A stretch of 64,000 nucleotides of DNA from Prevotella sp. tf2-5 (GCF_900115435.1 NZ_FOWK01000009.1:1-64000); one strand, 5' to 3'; shown: positions 42,493 to 52,923, numbered from the stretch's first letter. The notes: generated by a model not told the origin, from the letters alone. Translations and numbers: made by a program.

Positions 42493-42526
42493 AGGAGTCC
42501 TGGATATCCTCATACCCAGGACTCCT
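42493..42526 (-). terminator. Strong hairpin inside the mmd operon
   Basis: AGGAGTCCTGG pairs perfectly with CCAGGACTCCT. On the reverse strand only TTTAAAG follows, so it is likelier an mRNA-stabilising or attenuating hairpin after mmdA than a full terminator. Confidence 0.6.
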
Positions 42527-42534
42527 GTTTATAA

Positions 42535-44100
42535 TTACATAGGAATGTTACCATGCTTCTTAGCAGGCAGTGCATCACGCTTGGTGGCAAGCTGGGCAAG
42601 GGCACGACAGATGCGGAAACGAGTGTTGCGTGGCTCGATGACATCGTCGATATAACCATACTTGGCTGCCTGATAAGGATTGGCGAAGAGCTCGTTGTAC
42701 TCTTCCTCCTTCTCAGCGATGAATGCCTTCACATCCTCACCAGCCTCTTTCTTTGCCTTTGCCTCCTTGGCATAGAGCACAGCAGCGGCGCCAGAGGCAC
42801 CCATGACAGCGATCTCGGCAGAGGGCCAAGCGTAGTTGAGGTCGGTATGCAGCTGCTTAGAACCCATCACGATGTGAGAACCACCGTATGACTTACGCAG
42901 GGTAACGGTGATTTTGGGTACGGTAGCCTCTCCGTATGCATACAACAGCTGTGCACCGTGCAGGATGACGGCATTGTACTCCTGACCAGTACCTGGCAGG
43001 AATCCCGGTACGTCGACCAGTGATACGATAGGAATATTGAAGGCGTCGCAGAAACGTACGAAGCGGGCACCCTTACGGGAAGCGTTCACGTCGAGTACAC
43101 CAGCATAGCAAGAAGGCTGGTTGGCGACGATACCTACACTCTGACCGTTGAAACGGGCAAAACCGACGATGATGTTCTTGGCGAACTTAGGCTGTACCTC
43201 GAAGAACTCGTTGTCGTCGACAATGGCACTGATCACCTTATACATATCGTATGCCTCATTGGGGTTCTCTGGGATAATCTCGTTCAGAGAGTCCTCCAGA
43301 CGGTCGATGGGGTCTGTACACTTCTTGCGGGGAGCCAGTTCCATATTGTTAGAGGGAATATAGCTCAACAGGGTCTTCAGCATCTCAACAGCCTCTTCCT
43401 CCGTCTTGGCGGTGAAGTGTGTCACACCAGACTTGGAGGCGTGTACGCTGGCACCACCCAGATGCTCTTGGTCAATATCCTCACCCGTAACGGTCTTCAC
43501 CACTTTCGGACCTGTGAGGAACATATATGACGTACCTTCCATCATCAAGGTGAAGTCAGTGAGGGCAGGGGAGTAAACGGCACCACCGGCGCAGGGACCG
43601 AAGATACCTGAGATCTGTGGGATGACACCTGATGCAAGGATGTTACGCTCGAAAATCTCTGCATAGCCGGCGAGGGCGTTGATACCTTCCTGGATACGGG
43701 CACCGCCTGAGTCGTTGATACCAATGACGGGAGCTCCCATCTTCATAGCCATATCCATGACCTTACAGATTTTCTGGCTCATGGTCTCTGACAGAGAACC
43801 GGCATGTACGGTGAAGTCTTGTGCGAAGATGAATACCAGACGACCGTCAATCGTACCACTACCTGCTACGACACCATCACCAAGGAACTGTTTCTTCTCC
43901 ATGCCGAAGTTATGGCAACGGTGCTCCTTGAACATGTCGTATTCCTCGAAAGAACCCTTGTCGAGCAACATCTCAATGCGCTCACGTGCTGTATATTTTC
44001 CTTTGTCATGCTGCTTCTGGATGGCTTTCTCACCACCGCCGAGACGAGCTTGTTCACGCTTCTCAATAAGCTGCTTGATTTTCTCTAATTGCTTACTCAT
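42535..44100 (-). CDS. mmdA: Methylmalonyl-CoA carboxyltransferase, alpha subunit
   Basis: The product has 521 aa. It is a crotonase-fold carboxyltransferase that moves a carboxyl group between methylmalonyl-CoA or propionyl-CoA and biotin. Family segments are [69 protein letters not shown] and [14 protein letters not shown]. With mce upstream and the carrier downstream it fits propionate formation through succinate. The absence of a membrane decarboxylase subunit here leaves open whether it works as a decarboxylase or a soluble carboxylase. Confidence 0.94.
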   Translation of the reverse strand: MSKQLEKIKQLIEKREQARLGGGEKAIQKQHDKGKYTARERIEMLLDKGSFEEYDMFKEHRCHNFGMEKKQFLGDGVVAGSGTIDGRLVFIFAQDFTVHAGSLSETMSQKICKVMDMAMKMGAPVIGINDSGGARIQEGINALAGYAEIFERNILASGVIPQISGIFGPCAGGAVYSPALTDFTLMMEGTSYMFLTGPKVVKTVTGEDIDQEHLGGASVHASKSGVTHFTAKTEEEAVEMLKTLLSYIPSNNMELAPRKKCTDPIDRLEDSLNEIIPENPNEAYDMYKVISAIVDDNEFFEVQPKFAKNIIVGFARFNGQSVGIVANQPSCYAGVLDVNASRKGARFVRFCDAFNIPIVSLVDVPGFLPGTGQEYNAVILHGAQLLYAYGEATVPKITVTLRKSYGGSHIVMGSKQLHTDLNYAWPSAEIAVMGASGAAAVLYAKEAKAKKEAGEDVKAFIAEKEEEYNELFANPYQAAKYGYIDDVIEPRNTRFRICRALAQLATKRDALPAKKHGNIPM

Positions 44101-44140
44101 TGTTGTTTTTTAATTTATTTCGATATTACGAGATGATGAT

Positions 44141-44551
44141 TTACTCAGGATGCTCGCAGAGCTCTGTCAGCACACCAGCTGTTGATTTGGGATGCAGGAA
44201 AGCGATATTGAGGTTCTCGGCACCCTTACGTGGCTTCTCGTCAATCAGACGGACACCCTTCTCGCTGACCTCTGCAAGTGCGTTGGCAACACCGTCCTCT
44301 ACGCAGAAAGCAACATGGTGTACTCCCTTGTTGCCTTTGTCCAGCCATTTCTGGATAGTGCTCTCAGGAGATGTGGGCTCCAACAGCTCAAGTTTAACCT
44401 CGCCGCACTTCAGGAAGGCGGTCTTTACTTTCTGGTCCTCTACCGTCTCAACGGCATAACACTTCAGCCCCAGTACATTCTCAAAGAATGGAAGGCTCTC
44501 TTCAATGCTCTGGACAGCGATGCCCAGATGCTCAATGTGTGAAATCTTCAT
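44141..44551 (-). CDS. mce: Methylmalonyl-CoA epimerase
   Basis: The product has 136 aa. It interconverts (R)- and (S)-methylmalonyl-CoA. It is a glyoxalase/VOC fold: metal ligands are in MKISHIEHLGIAV (His), GNKGVHHVAFCVED (His) and the C-terminal LTELCEHPE (Glu). It is the first gene of the reverse unit; mmdA starts 40 bp after its stop. A reverse TACCTTTGC box (44585-44593) lies about 35 bp upstream. Confidence 0.95.
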   Translation of the reverse strand: MKISHIEHLGIAVQSIEESLPFFENVLGLKCYAVETVEDQKVKTAFLKCGEVKLELLEPTSPESTIQKWLDKGNKGVHHVAFCVEDGVANALAEVSEKGVRLIDEKPRKGAENLNIAFLHPKSTAGVLTELCEHPE

Positions 44552-44641
44552 ATGTCAATAAATTGAGTTTTAAATTACTAAGGTGCAAAGGTACACAATT
44601 TAATTGACAATTGATAATTGATAATTAAGAATTAAGCATTA

Positions 44642-47023
44642 TTAAAACTCGACAATGACTTTTCCGTTGATTTGTCTGCCGGTAAGGTAGTTCGGAACGG
44701 CATATTGTTGGTTAGTCACGTCGGTTACCCAGTAATAGCTGTTGACATTGGAGATACCGAGGATATTGAGTCCTTCCAGACTCACCCATACCCGGCGCAG
44801 TCCAAAGTTGCTGCGATTCTCGTTGTGGTAGGCGAGGAAACTCATACCGATATCAGCGCGCTTATAGGCAGGAGCACGGAACTGCTGGTATTCCAGTCCC
44901 CGGTGTGGGGCACCGAAAGGCAGTCCGTCGGCAATGGCAAGTCGCAAGGTCATCTTCCATCGCTCTGTGCCAGGAAAATAGTCGGTGAAGTGCAGGTTGA
45001 CACCCCATCGCTGGTCTGTAGGCATCGGTATGCTGACCCCGTTTATCTTCTGACGAGTGCTCATGATAGAGAATGTCAGCCAAGAGTCAGTGCCTGGTAC
45101 AAACTCTCCAAACAACTTTAGGTCCAGTCCTGCCGCATAGCCTTTTGCAAGGTTCTCGCCATAGTAAACGACCTTCATATTCTGGACATTATACGGCACG
45201 AGGTTGTTCATGATCTTATAGTAAGCCTCGGCAGTGAAGCGGAAAGGACGGTTTGCCATACGGAAACGGTAGTCAAAAGCACCGACGATATGGATGGAAC
45301 GCTGACTCTTGATGTCGCTGTTCAGGGTCACGATGGTTCTTCCGTTAATAGTAGTGGTGTCACGCAACTCCTTATAGAATGGTGCCTGATAGTAGAGTCC
45401 CGTAGACAGACGGAACGTCATATTCTCATTGAAACCAGGAATCATCGCCAGTGATACACGTGGTGAGATAATGGTCTCCTTATTGTAGCTCCAGTTGGCG
45501 AGTCTGACACCCATGTTCAGCGTCCACAGGTTAGGTTTCTCAGCATTACCCGTCTGGAAACGGTAGGTGTCTTGCAGGAAAGCCTCCAGTCTTGTCGATG
45601 ATATCTTGTGGTTGGAGACAAGGGAATAGATCATATCCAGTCGCTTGCCCGTATGAGGGATGCTATAGCCGCTGGAGTCACGCATCTCGTATTCTCTGGC
45701 GTTCTCCTCTATCTCCTCCCATTTCATGGTCAGTCCACCCTCAATGTCATGATGTCTCATCTTGTGGTTGACAGTCAGTTTGGCACTTGCCACATTAGCG
45801 GTCAGGTAGTTACGGGCATGCTCCATATAGGTTCCCACACCTAGGTTCTCCGAGGTCTGTGTGTCGTCCAACCAATACTGTCCCTGGATGTCGTAGGTCT
45901 CCTGCTCCTTGGTATGGAAAGCGGCAGCCTGCAGTTTGATGTGTGTCTTCTCCGTGGGATGGTAGGTGATAGCCGCCGTCCCGAACAAGGTGCGGAAAAT
46001 ATCCTTTTCCTGTCCGTCGAAATATACCTTGAATGATTTCACGTCCTGCATGGTTCCGAAGGAGGTCTCTCTGTCGCTGGGCGAGAAATTATAATGGTTC
46101 TCCGAAATATTTCCAATTACCTCCAAGTCCCATCGCTTATTGGGACTCCAGGTGATATAGGTCTGGTAGTCAAGGAAGTTTGGCTTGTACTCACCTTTCG
46201 TCTCCAGGGAACCAAGCAGGTAGCGGTTGGTCTTGTAACGCACCCCATGACTCATCGAGAACTTCTTATTACCATAACCCACAAAGATGCTGCCTCCTAA
46301 GAGGGATGCCTGGATGTTGCCTTCCAGACGTGTGGGCTTACGGTACTGGATATCTAGGGCACTTGACATCTTATCACCGTATTTTGCCTCAAAGCCACCT
46401 GACGAGAAACCGATTTTCTCTACCATGTCACTATTGATGACGGAGAGACCTTCTTGCTGTCCACTGCGGATGAGTAGGGGACGGTATACCTCTGTGCCAT
46501 TGATATACACAGAGTTCTCATCGAAGGAACCACCTCTTACGTTATACTGGCTGGACAGTTCGTTATGGGTTGACACACCTGCCTGTTGCTGTACCAGCTC
46601 CTCCACGGCATTACCTGTCGTAGAGGGGGTGTTCCTGAGGTTCTTCGTGTCTAATTGGTCCGTACCTGTTGTCTGTCTGCGTTTCTCTGTTACGATAACC
46701 TCATCGAGTTCTTTCATCGGATACAAGGTGATGAGCAGGCGTTGTTTACCTTTTGGGTTACGAAGCACACGGGTACGGGTCTGAAAACCAATCATCGAGA
46801 ATTTCACGACGACCGAGTCGGCTGATTTCAGATTCAGCGAGTATTCGCCTTTAAGGTTTGCTACTGTCACAGCACCTTGTTCCAGACAACTTACCGTGGC
46901 AAGCTCAATGGCATTACCTTCTTCATCGCTCACCACACCTGAGAGGGTAAACGACTGCGCATGCAACATGATACTGCCGAAGAGCAGCATACATAGTGTC
47001 AGAATATGAAATTGTCGACTCAT
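44642..47023 (-). CDS. TonB-dependent outer-membrane receptor
   Basis: The product has 793 aa. After a signal peptide (LCMLLFGSIMLHAQ) comes a carboxypeptidase-like regulatory domain (FTLSGVVSDEEGNAIELATV, about 26-105), then the plug (LVQQQAGVSTHNELSSQYNV, GSFDENSVYINGTEVYRP) and a 22-strand barrel ending in an aromatic-rich strand with final Phe (INGKVIVEF). No SusD partner is adjacent, so it is unlikely to be a classic Sus pair. The substrate is unknown. The upstream gap has CCTTAAC repeats. Confidence 0.92.
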   Translation of the reverse strand: MSRQFHILTLCMLLFGSIMLHAQSFTLSGVVSDEEGNAIELATVSCLEQGAVTVANLKGEYSLNLKSADSVVVKFSMIGFQTRTRVLRNPKGKQRLLITLYPMKELDEVIVTEKRRQTTGTDQLDTKNLRNTPSTTGNAVEELVQQQAGVSTHNELSSQYNVRGGSFDENSVYINGTEVYRPLLIRSGQQEGLSVINSDMVEKIGFSSGGFEAKYGDKMSSALDIQYRKPTRLEGNIQASLLGGSIFVGYGNKKFSMSHGVRYKTNRYLLGSLETKGEYKPNFLDYQTYITWSPNKRWDLEVIGNISENHYNFSPSDRETSFGTMQDVKSFKVYFDGQEKDIFRTLFGTAAITYHPTEKTHIKLQAAAFHTKEQETYDIQGQYWLDDTQTSENLGVGTYMEHARNYLTANVASAKLTVNHKMRHHDIEGGLTMKWEEIEENAREYEMRDSSGYSIPHTGKRLDMIYSLVSNHKISSTRLEAFLQDTYRFQTGNAEKPNLWTLNMGVRLANWSYNKETIISPRVSLAMIPGFNENMTFRLSTGLYYQAPFYKELRDTTTINGRTIVTLNSDIKSQRSIHIVGAFDYRFRMANRPFRFTAEAYYKIMNNLVPYNVQNMKVVYYGENLAKGYAAGLDLKLFGEFVPGTDSWLTFSIMSTRQKINGVSIPMPTDQRWGVNLHFTDYFPGTERWKMTLRLAIADGLPFGAPHRGLEYQQFRAPAYKRADIGMSFLAYHNENRSNFGLRRVWVSLEGLNILGISNVNSYYWVTDVTNQQYAVPNYLTGRQINGKVIVEF

Positions 47024-47102
47024 ACTCCTATATAACGCATAAAATCCAGATTTATTACTTTGTCTTACCCTTAACCCTTAACCTTTAACCATTAACCGTT
47101 TC

Positions 47103-48086
47103 TTACTCTCTCCACCACCAGGAGGCAAGGGTGTTCACCCAGCGGATACTGATACGGAACCAACGGAAGGCTGTTACTTCCTTACCGCCGAAACTGAGGA
47201 TGAAGTCACGGTAGATGTTACGTCGGAAGGGTAAACCGACATCGATGAAACGGAAATGCTGCATCCCTTCCGCATGGGCATGTTTCATGGCATTCCATAT
47301 CGTGATGGCATTAGGGTGCAACATAGCGTAACTTTTTCTTCTTGAAGCGGAATACCATAAATAGAGATCCCCATCGGAATGAACACAGGCGCAACAACCA
47401 ATCACCTTCTCGCGGTATTTCGTGATAAACAACCGGCATCGTTTACTTTCCATCATTCCTCGGAAGAAATCATCAGCAGGCAGGTAACGTCGTGGTTTCA
47501 ACCAATTGTGGTGGCGTAACAGCTTGGAGAATTCCCGGAACTCCTCATTGGTCTCCACCAGTTTGGTGACGGCACCACGCTCCTGGGCAGCCTCGATACG
47601 TTTCATCTGGCGTTCTGTGATACGTTCCTCTGGTGTACGGGAGTGCAGCGAGTTGTGGATATTCATCCATTTCACATGGAAGAATCCCATACGTTTTAGC
47701 TCCTTATAGCCAAACATCTTCTGGGAGAAATGACTGAACTCGATATACAACGCCCTGTTTTGCATCCGTTCGGTAATCGCTTCCGCCATCAGTCCAAAGA
47801 GTTGTTGCTCGTGATGCTCCTCATCTTTGACATGATAGACACCTTCGCCCATCACCCTGACATTCATATATATATAAGGTGGAAGCCATGACCTCCTGTG
47901 GTAGACGACGGCAAGCAGGTGAGACACCACGGTTCCGTCACTCTCTGTCACCACAGCCATAAAAGGCTTTTGGCGAGGCGTATGCTCGCAGAGTTCCATC
48001 AGTTCCGGACTGTGGAAATAGTTGCCCTCAAGGATGGTCGGCAACTCCTTGGCGTGCTCGTATATGGTGACTTTCAATTCCCTCAT
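47103..48086 (-). CDS. GNAT/FemAB-like acyltransferase
   Basis: The product has 327 aa. It has two GNAT-like halves: HSPELMELCEHTPRQKPFMAV and GGKEVTAFRWFRI near the ends, with the central ECR-like strand KYREKVIGCCACVHSDGDLY and a YSASRRKSYAMLHPNAITIW segment typical of BioF2/FemAB acetyltransferases. Such enzymes transfer amino-acyl or acyl groups to cell-surface polymers. The substrate is unknown. It is placed upstream of the TonB receptor in the same direction, separated by repeats. Confidence 0.8.
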   Translation of the reverse strand: MRELKVTIYEHAKELPTILEGNYFHSPELMELCEHTPRQKPFMAVVTESDGTVVSHLLAVVYHRRSWLPPYIYMNVRVMGEGVYHVKDEEHHEQQLFGLMAEAITERMQNRALYIEFSHFSQKMFGYKELKRMGFFHVKWMNIHNSLHSRTPEERITERQMKRIEAAQERGAVTKLVETNEEFREFSKLLRHHNWLKPRRYLPADDFFRGMMESKRCRLFITKYREKVIGCCACVHSDGDLYLWYSASRRKSYAMLHPNAITIWNAMKHAHAEGMQHFRFIDVGLPFRRNIYRDFILSFGGKEVTAFRWFRISIRWVNTLASWWWRE

Positions 48087-48128
48087 GGGGTGTAAAGTTA
48101 CAAAGTTTTATGATAAACACCAAATTTA

Positions 48129-48160
48129 TTTGGAAAATTCATCATAAATTCCTATATTTG
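48129..48160 (+). promoter_or_regulatory. Promoter of the SH3 protein gene
   Basis: TTTG (48129-48132) and TATATTTG (48153-48160), 20-bp spacer; the ATG is 25 bp further. Confidence 0.78.
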
Positions 48161-48185
48161 CATCGTCAAATATAAATCTTAAACA

Positions 48186-48707
48186 ATGATGAAACGAATA
48201 CTCCTTTCTTTTGGCTTGTTGCTGATGTGTAGTGCCTTATGGTCACAGAAGACCATCACACCCGATGTGTTAACAGTAGTCTATGCTACTTCTGATGACG
48301 GATTCCTCAATGTTCGTGAGCGTCCATCCAGTAAAGCAAAGATATTGGATCGACTGCCCCTGCAGTTCCATGGTCTTGGTCGGGGTATCCTGCTGGAAAG
48401 CGGAGAGCGATGGAGCAAGGTCAGGAGTAACAATAATGTTGATGGCTGGGTATATAATAAATATCTGGGCTATCAGACATGGTATTCTGGAGATGGGAAA
48501 CCCACGCTCATCGCCAAATGGGCCTATACACCTCTTTATACAGATAATTATGCGGACGAGGGTCCTCAGTTCATCCCCTTTGGTACGGTGAGGGAGGGAA
48601 CAATCATTGCCGATGAGTATGACGCCGATGAGGTGGAAGGCTATTATGTCCTGAAGACAGGACATGACTATCTCTTCGTCAAGAAAGAGGACGTTATTGT
48701 CAAATAG
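48186..48707 (+). CDS. Exported SH3-domain protein
   Basis: The product has 173 aa with a signal peptide (MKRILLSFGLLLMCSALWSQ). The bacterial SH3 domain is clear: DGFLNVRERPSSKAKILDRL, ESGERWSKVRSNNNVDGWVY. A second beta-rich half ends with a YVLKTGHDYLFVKKEDVIVK strand pair. SH3_3 domains usually bind peptidoglycan or peptides in the envelope. It is monocistronic, with its own promoter and terminator. Confidence 0.87.
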   Translation: MMKRILLSFGLLLMCSALWSQKTITPDVLTVVYATSDDGFLNVRERPSSKAKILDRLPLQFHGLGRGILLESGERWSKVRSNNNVDGWVYNKYLGYQTWYSGDGKPTLIAKWAYTPLYTDNYADEGPQFIPFGTVREGTIIADEYDADEVEGYYVLKTGHDYLFVKKEDVIVK

Positions 48708-48713
48708 GTCTTT

Positions 48714-48742
48714 TGCCGCCTCCCATAAAGGCGGCATTTTTA
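48714..48742 (+). terminator. Terminator of the SH3 protein gene
   Basis: TGCCGCC/GGCGGCA stem followed by TTTTTATTATT. It also lies 3' of the convergent kdgK gene. Confidence 0.88.
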
Positions 48743-48753
48743 TTATTTAATGT

Positions 48754-49785
48754 TTACAGCACTTCCTTCATGGTGTCCAAGACCTCCTGTTCCGTCAGCA
48801 GGTTGAAGTCGCCTAATACAGTATTCTTCATCGCTGCGGCAGTCAATGCGTAGTTCAAATGTTTCTGATGCTCACCATGCCAACGGAAGTGGGCGTGCAG
48901 GTAAGCGGCGATATACGCATCACCGACTCCTATCGGGTCGAGTACGGGGTTGATGTCCACGATACCGGTATGGTAGAGCTTGCCATCCGCATAGAGCACA
49001 CCAGTCAACAAATGATGACTTGCCGACAGGACGTTACGGATTCCCATGATAAAAGACCTGCCTTGGGGTAATAGCTCTTGTGTTTTTTCGAAATACTTCC
49101 TGTAAGCGTCAATGTCTAACTCATAGGAAGTGTCTTTGGCATCAAAGGGTGGGGGTGTCATCCCTGTAATAAGTTTCCATTCCCCCGTATCCCCGAAAAT
49201 GATATGACAGGCCTTGAGGGCGGGAAGCATCACGTCATGCGCCTCTTTCCCGTATTTCCAAAGGTTCTTGCGATAGTTGATGTCGCAGGAGATGCAGATA
49301 CCCCTTTGCTGAGCTTCTTTGAGTCCGTTGAGTGTCGTGTCACTGGCACCCTCAGAGAGTCCACAGGTGATACCCGTCCAATGGAACACGTCCACATCCT
49401 TCAGAATATCCTTCCAGTCAATCATGTCGGGTTGCAGTGTCATCATAGACGATTGGTCACGGTCGTAGGCGATGCTGGAGCCACGGAGTGATGCTGCCTG
49501 CTCGTAGAAATACTTGCCTACTCGAGAACCGCCCCAGAGGATATGACTTGTGCCCACCTGATAGCGGCGTAACTCATTCCTGCAGGCAACACCCAGCATA
49601 TTGTCAGGCAGGCGTGTCACATACTGGACGTCATTACCCATCATTGCGAGTGATACGGCAACATTCGCCTCACTGCCTCCATAGAAGCCGTCTATCTTAT
49701 TACCTTGTATGATGCGTTGGTAGTCGGGTCGTGTCATGCGTAGCATGATCTCACCCATTGTCACGAATCTCATCTTTTTCTCCAT
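48754..49785 (-). CDS. kdgK: 2-dehydro-3-deoxygluconokinase
   Basis: The product has 343 aa. It is a PfkB-family kinase that phosphorylates KDG, the hexuronate-derived keto-sugar acid, before aldol cleavage. The N-terminus has FVTMGEIMLRMTRPDYQRI and a GGSEANVAVSLAMMG sugar-binding loop. The catalytic Asp is in DPIGVGDAYIAAYLHA. The lid resembles KdgK (FYGGSEANVA). It completes, with uxaC and the GH2 enzyme at 61.3 kb, a hexuronate route, but no aldolase or reductase is in the window. Confidence 0.9.
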   Translation of the reverse strand: MEKKMRFVTMGEIMLRMTRPDYQRIIQGNKIDGFYGGSEANVAVSLAMMGNDVQYVTRLPDNMLGVACRNELRRYQVGTSHILWGGSRVGKYFYEQAASLRGSSIAYDRDQSSMMTLQPDMIDWKDILKDVDVFHWTGITCGLSEGASDTTLNGLKEAQQRGICISCDINYRKNLWKYGKEAHDVMLPALKACHIIFGDTGEWKLITGMTPPPFDAKDTSYELDIDAYRKYFEKTQELLPQGRSFIMGIRNVLSASHHLLTGVLYADGKLYHTGIVDINPVLDPIGVGDAYIAAYLHAHFRWHGEHQKHLNYALTAAAMKNTVLGDFNLLTEQEVLDTMKEVL

Positions 49786-49817
49786 CTTCTCGCAGTTAAA
49801 TTCTTCCTGTGATTCTG

Positions 49818-49849
49818 CAAAAATAGTAAAAACCTTTTAAATAGCCAAA
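49818..49849 (-). promoter_or_regulatory. kdgK promoter
   Basis: On the reverse strand TTTG (49846-49849) and TATTTTTG (49818-49825), 20-bp spacer; the leader is about 30 nt. Confidence 0.75.
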
Positions 49850-49874
49850 CGGCACGCAAAATATTGTCAAGGGT

Positions 49875-49906
49875 TTTGTCTGTTTCGTCTTTTTTGTGTA
49901 TTTTTG
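49875..49906 (+). promoter_or_regulatory. Promoter of the membrane protein-hisB unit
   Basis: TTTG (49875-49878) and TATTTTTG (49899-49906), 20-bp spacer; it rules out the in-frame ATG at 49864 as the start. Confidence 0.75.
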
Positions 49907-49926
49907 TAGCCAAATTAGAAAGAAGA

Positions 49927-50877
49927 ATGGATTATATATTATTTAAAAATCGCAGTTATCGTGGCGTAATCTCCAAGGGACTCGGTTTATATTTTACTCA
50001 TTTCCGCCTGTTTTTCAAGGCGTCATGGTTGACGGCGATAGTCTTTGCGCTTGTCTTTGCTGCTATGGAGACGTTGTTATCCATCCAGTTGCCGGCACTG
50101 TCGGCGACGATTATGCGACAGGAGCTGGTGCTGAAAACCGCGTTATCACCAGAGGTCGCCCAGCAGTATTTGGCAACGTTAGGTATTACCTTCTTCCTGA
50201 TATTGTTGTATGCTGTAGTGGAAGCTCTGACGGCAGCGACGGTACTGAATAAGTTGAAGGAGCATCACGACACGAATACAATGATTGTTCCCAAACGTTG
50301 GTTCGCCATCTCCCGTCGTATGATGGGACGTACGCTGAAAGGTTATTTCTTCACGTTTCTGACTGTGATGGTGCCAGTACTGTTGATAATGGTCGTGATA
50401 TTTGTGTTGCATCAATTGATGCCTGCTGCCTCAATGACGATGATGGTGGTAGCAGGTGTGCTTTGCATATTGTTGGGACTATTGTATTTCCCGATGCTGT
50501 ATGTGTTTATGAAATACATGATGAACAAGGGAAAGTCGTATTTCTCCCAGCTTCGTTCCTCCTATGCGACGGGACTGCGCCATTGGGGACATATCTTCAC
50601 CACCTGTCTGATAGGCGGACTGATTGTCTGTGTCTTAGCGGGTATTTGTTGTATGCCTGCCATCATCTTGGCACAAGCACACTGGATCTCTCAGGAAGGT
50701 GTCCTGAATGGTGACCCGCAGGGAATGCCCGACTATATCAACAGCCTGTCGTTCATTACCTATTTCCTGACAGGTTTCGTATTGGTCTATCTCTGCATGC
50801 CGATACTGCTGATGATCTATTATATGTATGGTTCGATAGAGACCTATGAACAAGAGAAAAATAAGCTAGATATATGA
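49927..50877 (+). CDS. Polytopic membrane protein, unknown function
   Basis: The product has 316 aa from the ATG at 49927. About six hydrophobic segments are visible, for example [71 protein letters not shown] and [19 protein letters not shown] regions. The N-terminus has an aromatic-rich cytosolic segment ([20 protein letters not shown]). No transporter motif is recognised. The stop overlaps hisB by 4 bp. Confidence 0.78.
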   Translation: MDYILFKNRSYRGVISKGLGLYFTHFRLFFKASWLTAIVFALVFAAMETLLSIQLPALSATIMRQELVLKTALSPEVAQQYLATLGITFFLILLYAVVEALTAATVLNKLKEHHDTNTMIVPKRWFAISRRMMGRTLKGYFFTFLTVMVPVLLIMVVIFVLHQLMPAASMTMMVVAGVLCILLGLLYFPMLYVFMKYMMNKGKSYFSQLRSSYATGLRHWGHIFTTCLIGGLIVCVLAGICCMPAIILAQAHWISQEGVLNGDPQGMPDYINSLSFITYFLTGFVLVYLCMPILLMIYYMYGSIETYEQEKNKLDI

Positions 50878-51932
50878 AAAGATTGTTATTCATCGACCGC
50901 GACGGTACCATCATTGAGGAACCAGCAGACGAGCAGATAGACTCTTTTGAGAAACTGAAATTCGTAGAGGGTGTCATCCGCAATCTCGTGTTCATCCGTC
51001 AGCGACTCGACTTTGAGTTGGTGATGGTCAGCAACCAGGACGGACTGGGTACGGACTCCTTTCCGGAAGAAACCTTCTGGCCCGTACATCACTTTATCCT
51101 TCAGACATTGAAAGGTGAGGGGGTGGAGTTTGACGACATCCTCATAGACCCGCATTTTCCAGAAGACAACGCACCGACCCGCAAACCTAACACGGGACTG
51201 GTGGAGAAATACATGAAAGACCCGGAATACGATATCGCCAATAGTTATGTGATTGGTGACCGGGATACCGACCGTCAATTTGCGGAGAACATTGGATGTA
51301 AGTTCCTGCAGATAGGTAGCTGGGACAAGGTTGCAGAGACCCTTTTTGCCGGAGAGCGTTATGCGGAGGTGAGACGTACTACCAAGGAGACGGATATCGA
51401 TATCAAGGTATGTCTTGACGGCACCGGGAAGTGTGATATCTCCACGGGATTGGGCTTCTTCGACCATATGTTGGAGCAGATAGGAAAACATGGTATGATG
51501 GATCTTACCATCCATACCAAAGGAGATTTGGAGGTCGATGAGCACCATACCATTGAGGATACCGCTATTGCACTGGGTGAGTGTATCTTGAAGGCATTAG
51601 GTGACAAACGAGGTATCGAGCGCTATGGTTATTGTCTGCCGATGGATGACTGCCTCTGTAGTGTCGCTCTCGATTTCGGGGGGCGTCCCTGGCTGGTATG
51701 GGATGCCGATTTCCATCGTGAGAAGATTGGGGAGATGCCCACGGAGATGTTCCTGCATTTCTTTAAGAGTCTGAGTGACGCTGCCAAGATGAACTTGAAT
51801 ATCAAAGCGGAGGGAGAGAACGAGCACCATAAGATTGAGGGTATCTTCAAGGCATTGGCACGCTCCCTGAAGATGGCAGTGCGTCGTGATATCTATCATT
51901 ATGAACTGCCCAGCACTAAAGGTTTACTATGA
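50874..51932 (+). CDS. hisB: Bifunctional histidinol-phosphatase / imidazoleglycerol-phosphate dehydratase
   Basis: The product has 352 aa. The N-terminal HAD phosphatase ([16 protein letters not shown], Asp at 8 and 10) removes phosphate from histidinol phosphate. The C-terminal dehydratase (from about 165) has metal-binding motifs [26 protein letters not shown] and [13 protein letters not shown]. In the phosphatase, the zinc loop with three cysteines of E. coli HisB reads [14 protein letters not shown] here, so it has lost the Cys ligands. Other his genes are not in the window. Its ATG overlaps the upstream stop by 4 bp. Confidence 0.95.
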   Translation: MKRLLFIDRDGTIIEEPADEQIDSFEKLKFVEGVIRNLVFIRQRLDFELVMVSNQDGLGTDSFPEETFWPVHHFILQTLKGEGVEFDDILIDPHFPEDNAPTRKPNTGLVEKYMKDPEYDIANSYVIGDRDTDRQFAENIGCKFLQIGSWDKVAETLFAGERYAEVRRTTKETDIDIKVCLDGTGKCDISTGLGFFDHMLEQIGKHGMMDLTIHTKGDLEVDEHHTIEDTAIALGECILKALGDKRGIERYGYCLPMDDCLCSVALDFGGRPWLVWDADFHREKIGEMPTEMFLHFFKSLSDAAKMNLNIKAEGENEHHKIEGIFKALARSLKMAVRRDIYHYELPSTKGLL

Positions 51933-51942
51933 GCACTGAACT

Positions 51943-52920
51943 ATGAACTATATCAAGTGGGGATTTATCGGATGTGGCGAGGTAACGGAAATTAAAAGCG
52001 GACCCGCCTTCTCGGAGGTTGACGGCTCCAGTGTCGTTGCTGTGATGAGCAGGACGGAGGAGCGTGCTCGTACTTATGCTGTCAGACATGGTGTCCCTAA
52101 GTGGTATACTGATGCACAGGAACTGATTGACGACCCCGATGTGAATGCTGTTTATGTGGCAACACCTCCCTCTAGTCACGCTACCTTTGCCATTATGGCA
52201 ATGAAGGCAGGGAAACCTGTCTATGTGGAAAAGCCATTGGCATCAACCTATGAGGACTGTGCGAGGGTCAATCGGGTCAGTGAGGAAACGGGGGTTCCTT
52301 GTTTCGTGGCGTATTACCGACGCTACTTACCTTATTTTCAGAAAGTAAAGGATATCGTGAATAGCGGACAAATAGGTAAGGTTGTCAATGTACATGTCCG
52401 CTTTGCCGTTCCTCCCCGTGAAGAGGACCAGACCGGGAAACTGCCCTGGCGCTTACAACCTGATATTGCGGGTGGTGGCTATTTCTATGACCTGGCACCT
52501 CATCAGTTGGATATCCTGCAGGATATTTTTGGGGTGATTATTGAGGCACGTGGTATCTGTGCCAACCGTGGAGGACTCTATCAGGCAGAGGATAGCGTGA
52601 GTGCCTGCTTCCAGTTTGAGAATGGGCTCCCAGGTAGTGGATCCTGGTGTTTCGTCGCTCATGAGTCGGCACGTGAGGACCATATTGAACTCATTGGTGA
52701 GAAAGGATCTGTGAGCTTCTCGGTATTTGATTACAAGCCTATCAGGTTGCATACCAGTGACGGTATGGAGAGTATCTCTGTACCGAATCCTCCATACGTG
52801 CAATATCCTCTGATCAAGAAGGTGATAGAGCATTTGCAGGGACTTGGCATTTGTGAGTGTACGAGTGTTTCTGCTACACCAGTCAATTGGGCGTTAGACC
52901 GTATATTAGGAAAATTCTGA
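51943..52920 (+). CDS. Gfo/Idh/MocA family oxidoreductase
   Basis: The product has 325 aa. It is an NAD(P)-dependent sugar or inositol dehydrogenase-type protein. The Rossmann part has KWGFIGCGEVTE and SRTEERARTYAVRHGVPKWY; the conserved EKPLA is followed by a GGGYFYDLAPHQLDIL histidine region. The substrate is unknown. It starts 10 bp after hisB in the same direction, with the gap made of GAACTATGAACTAT-like repeats. There is no metal-binding addition, so it may reduce or oxidise a sugar lactone. Confidence 0.88.
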   Translation: MNYIKWGFIGCGEVTEIKSGPAFSEVDGSSVVAVMSRTEERARTYAVRHGVPKWYTDAQELIDDPDVNAVYVATPPSSHATFAIMAMKAGKPVYVEKPLASTYEDCARVNRVSEETGVPCFVAYYRRYLPYFQKVKDIVNSGQIGKVVNVHVRFAVPPREEDQTGKLPWRLQPDIAGGGYFYDLAPHQLDILQDIFGVIIEARGICANRGGLYQAEDSVSACFQFENGLPGSGSWCFVAHESAREDHIELIGEKGSVSFSVFDYKPIRLHTSDGMESISVPNPPYVQYPLIKKVIEHLQGLGICECTSVSATPVNWALDRILGKF

Positions 52921-52923
52921 GTG

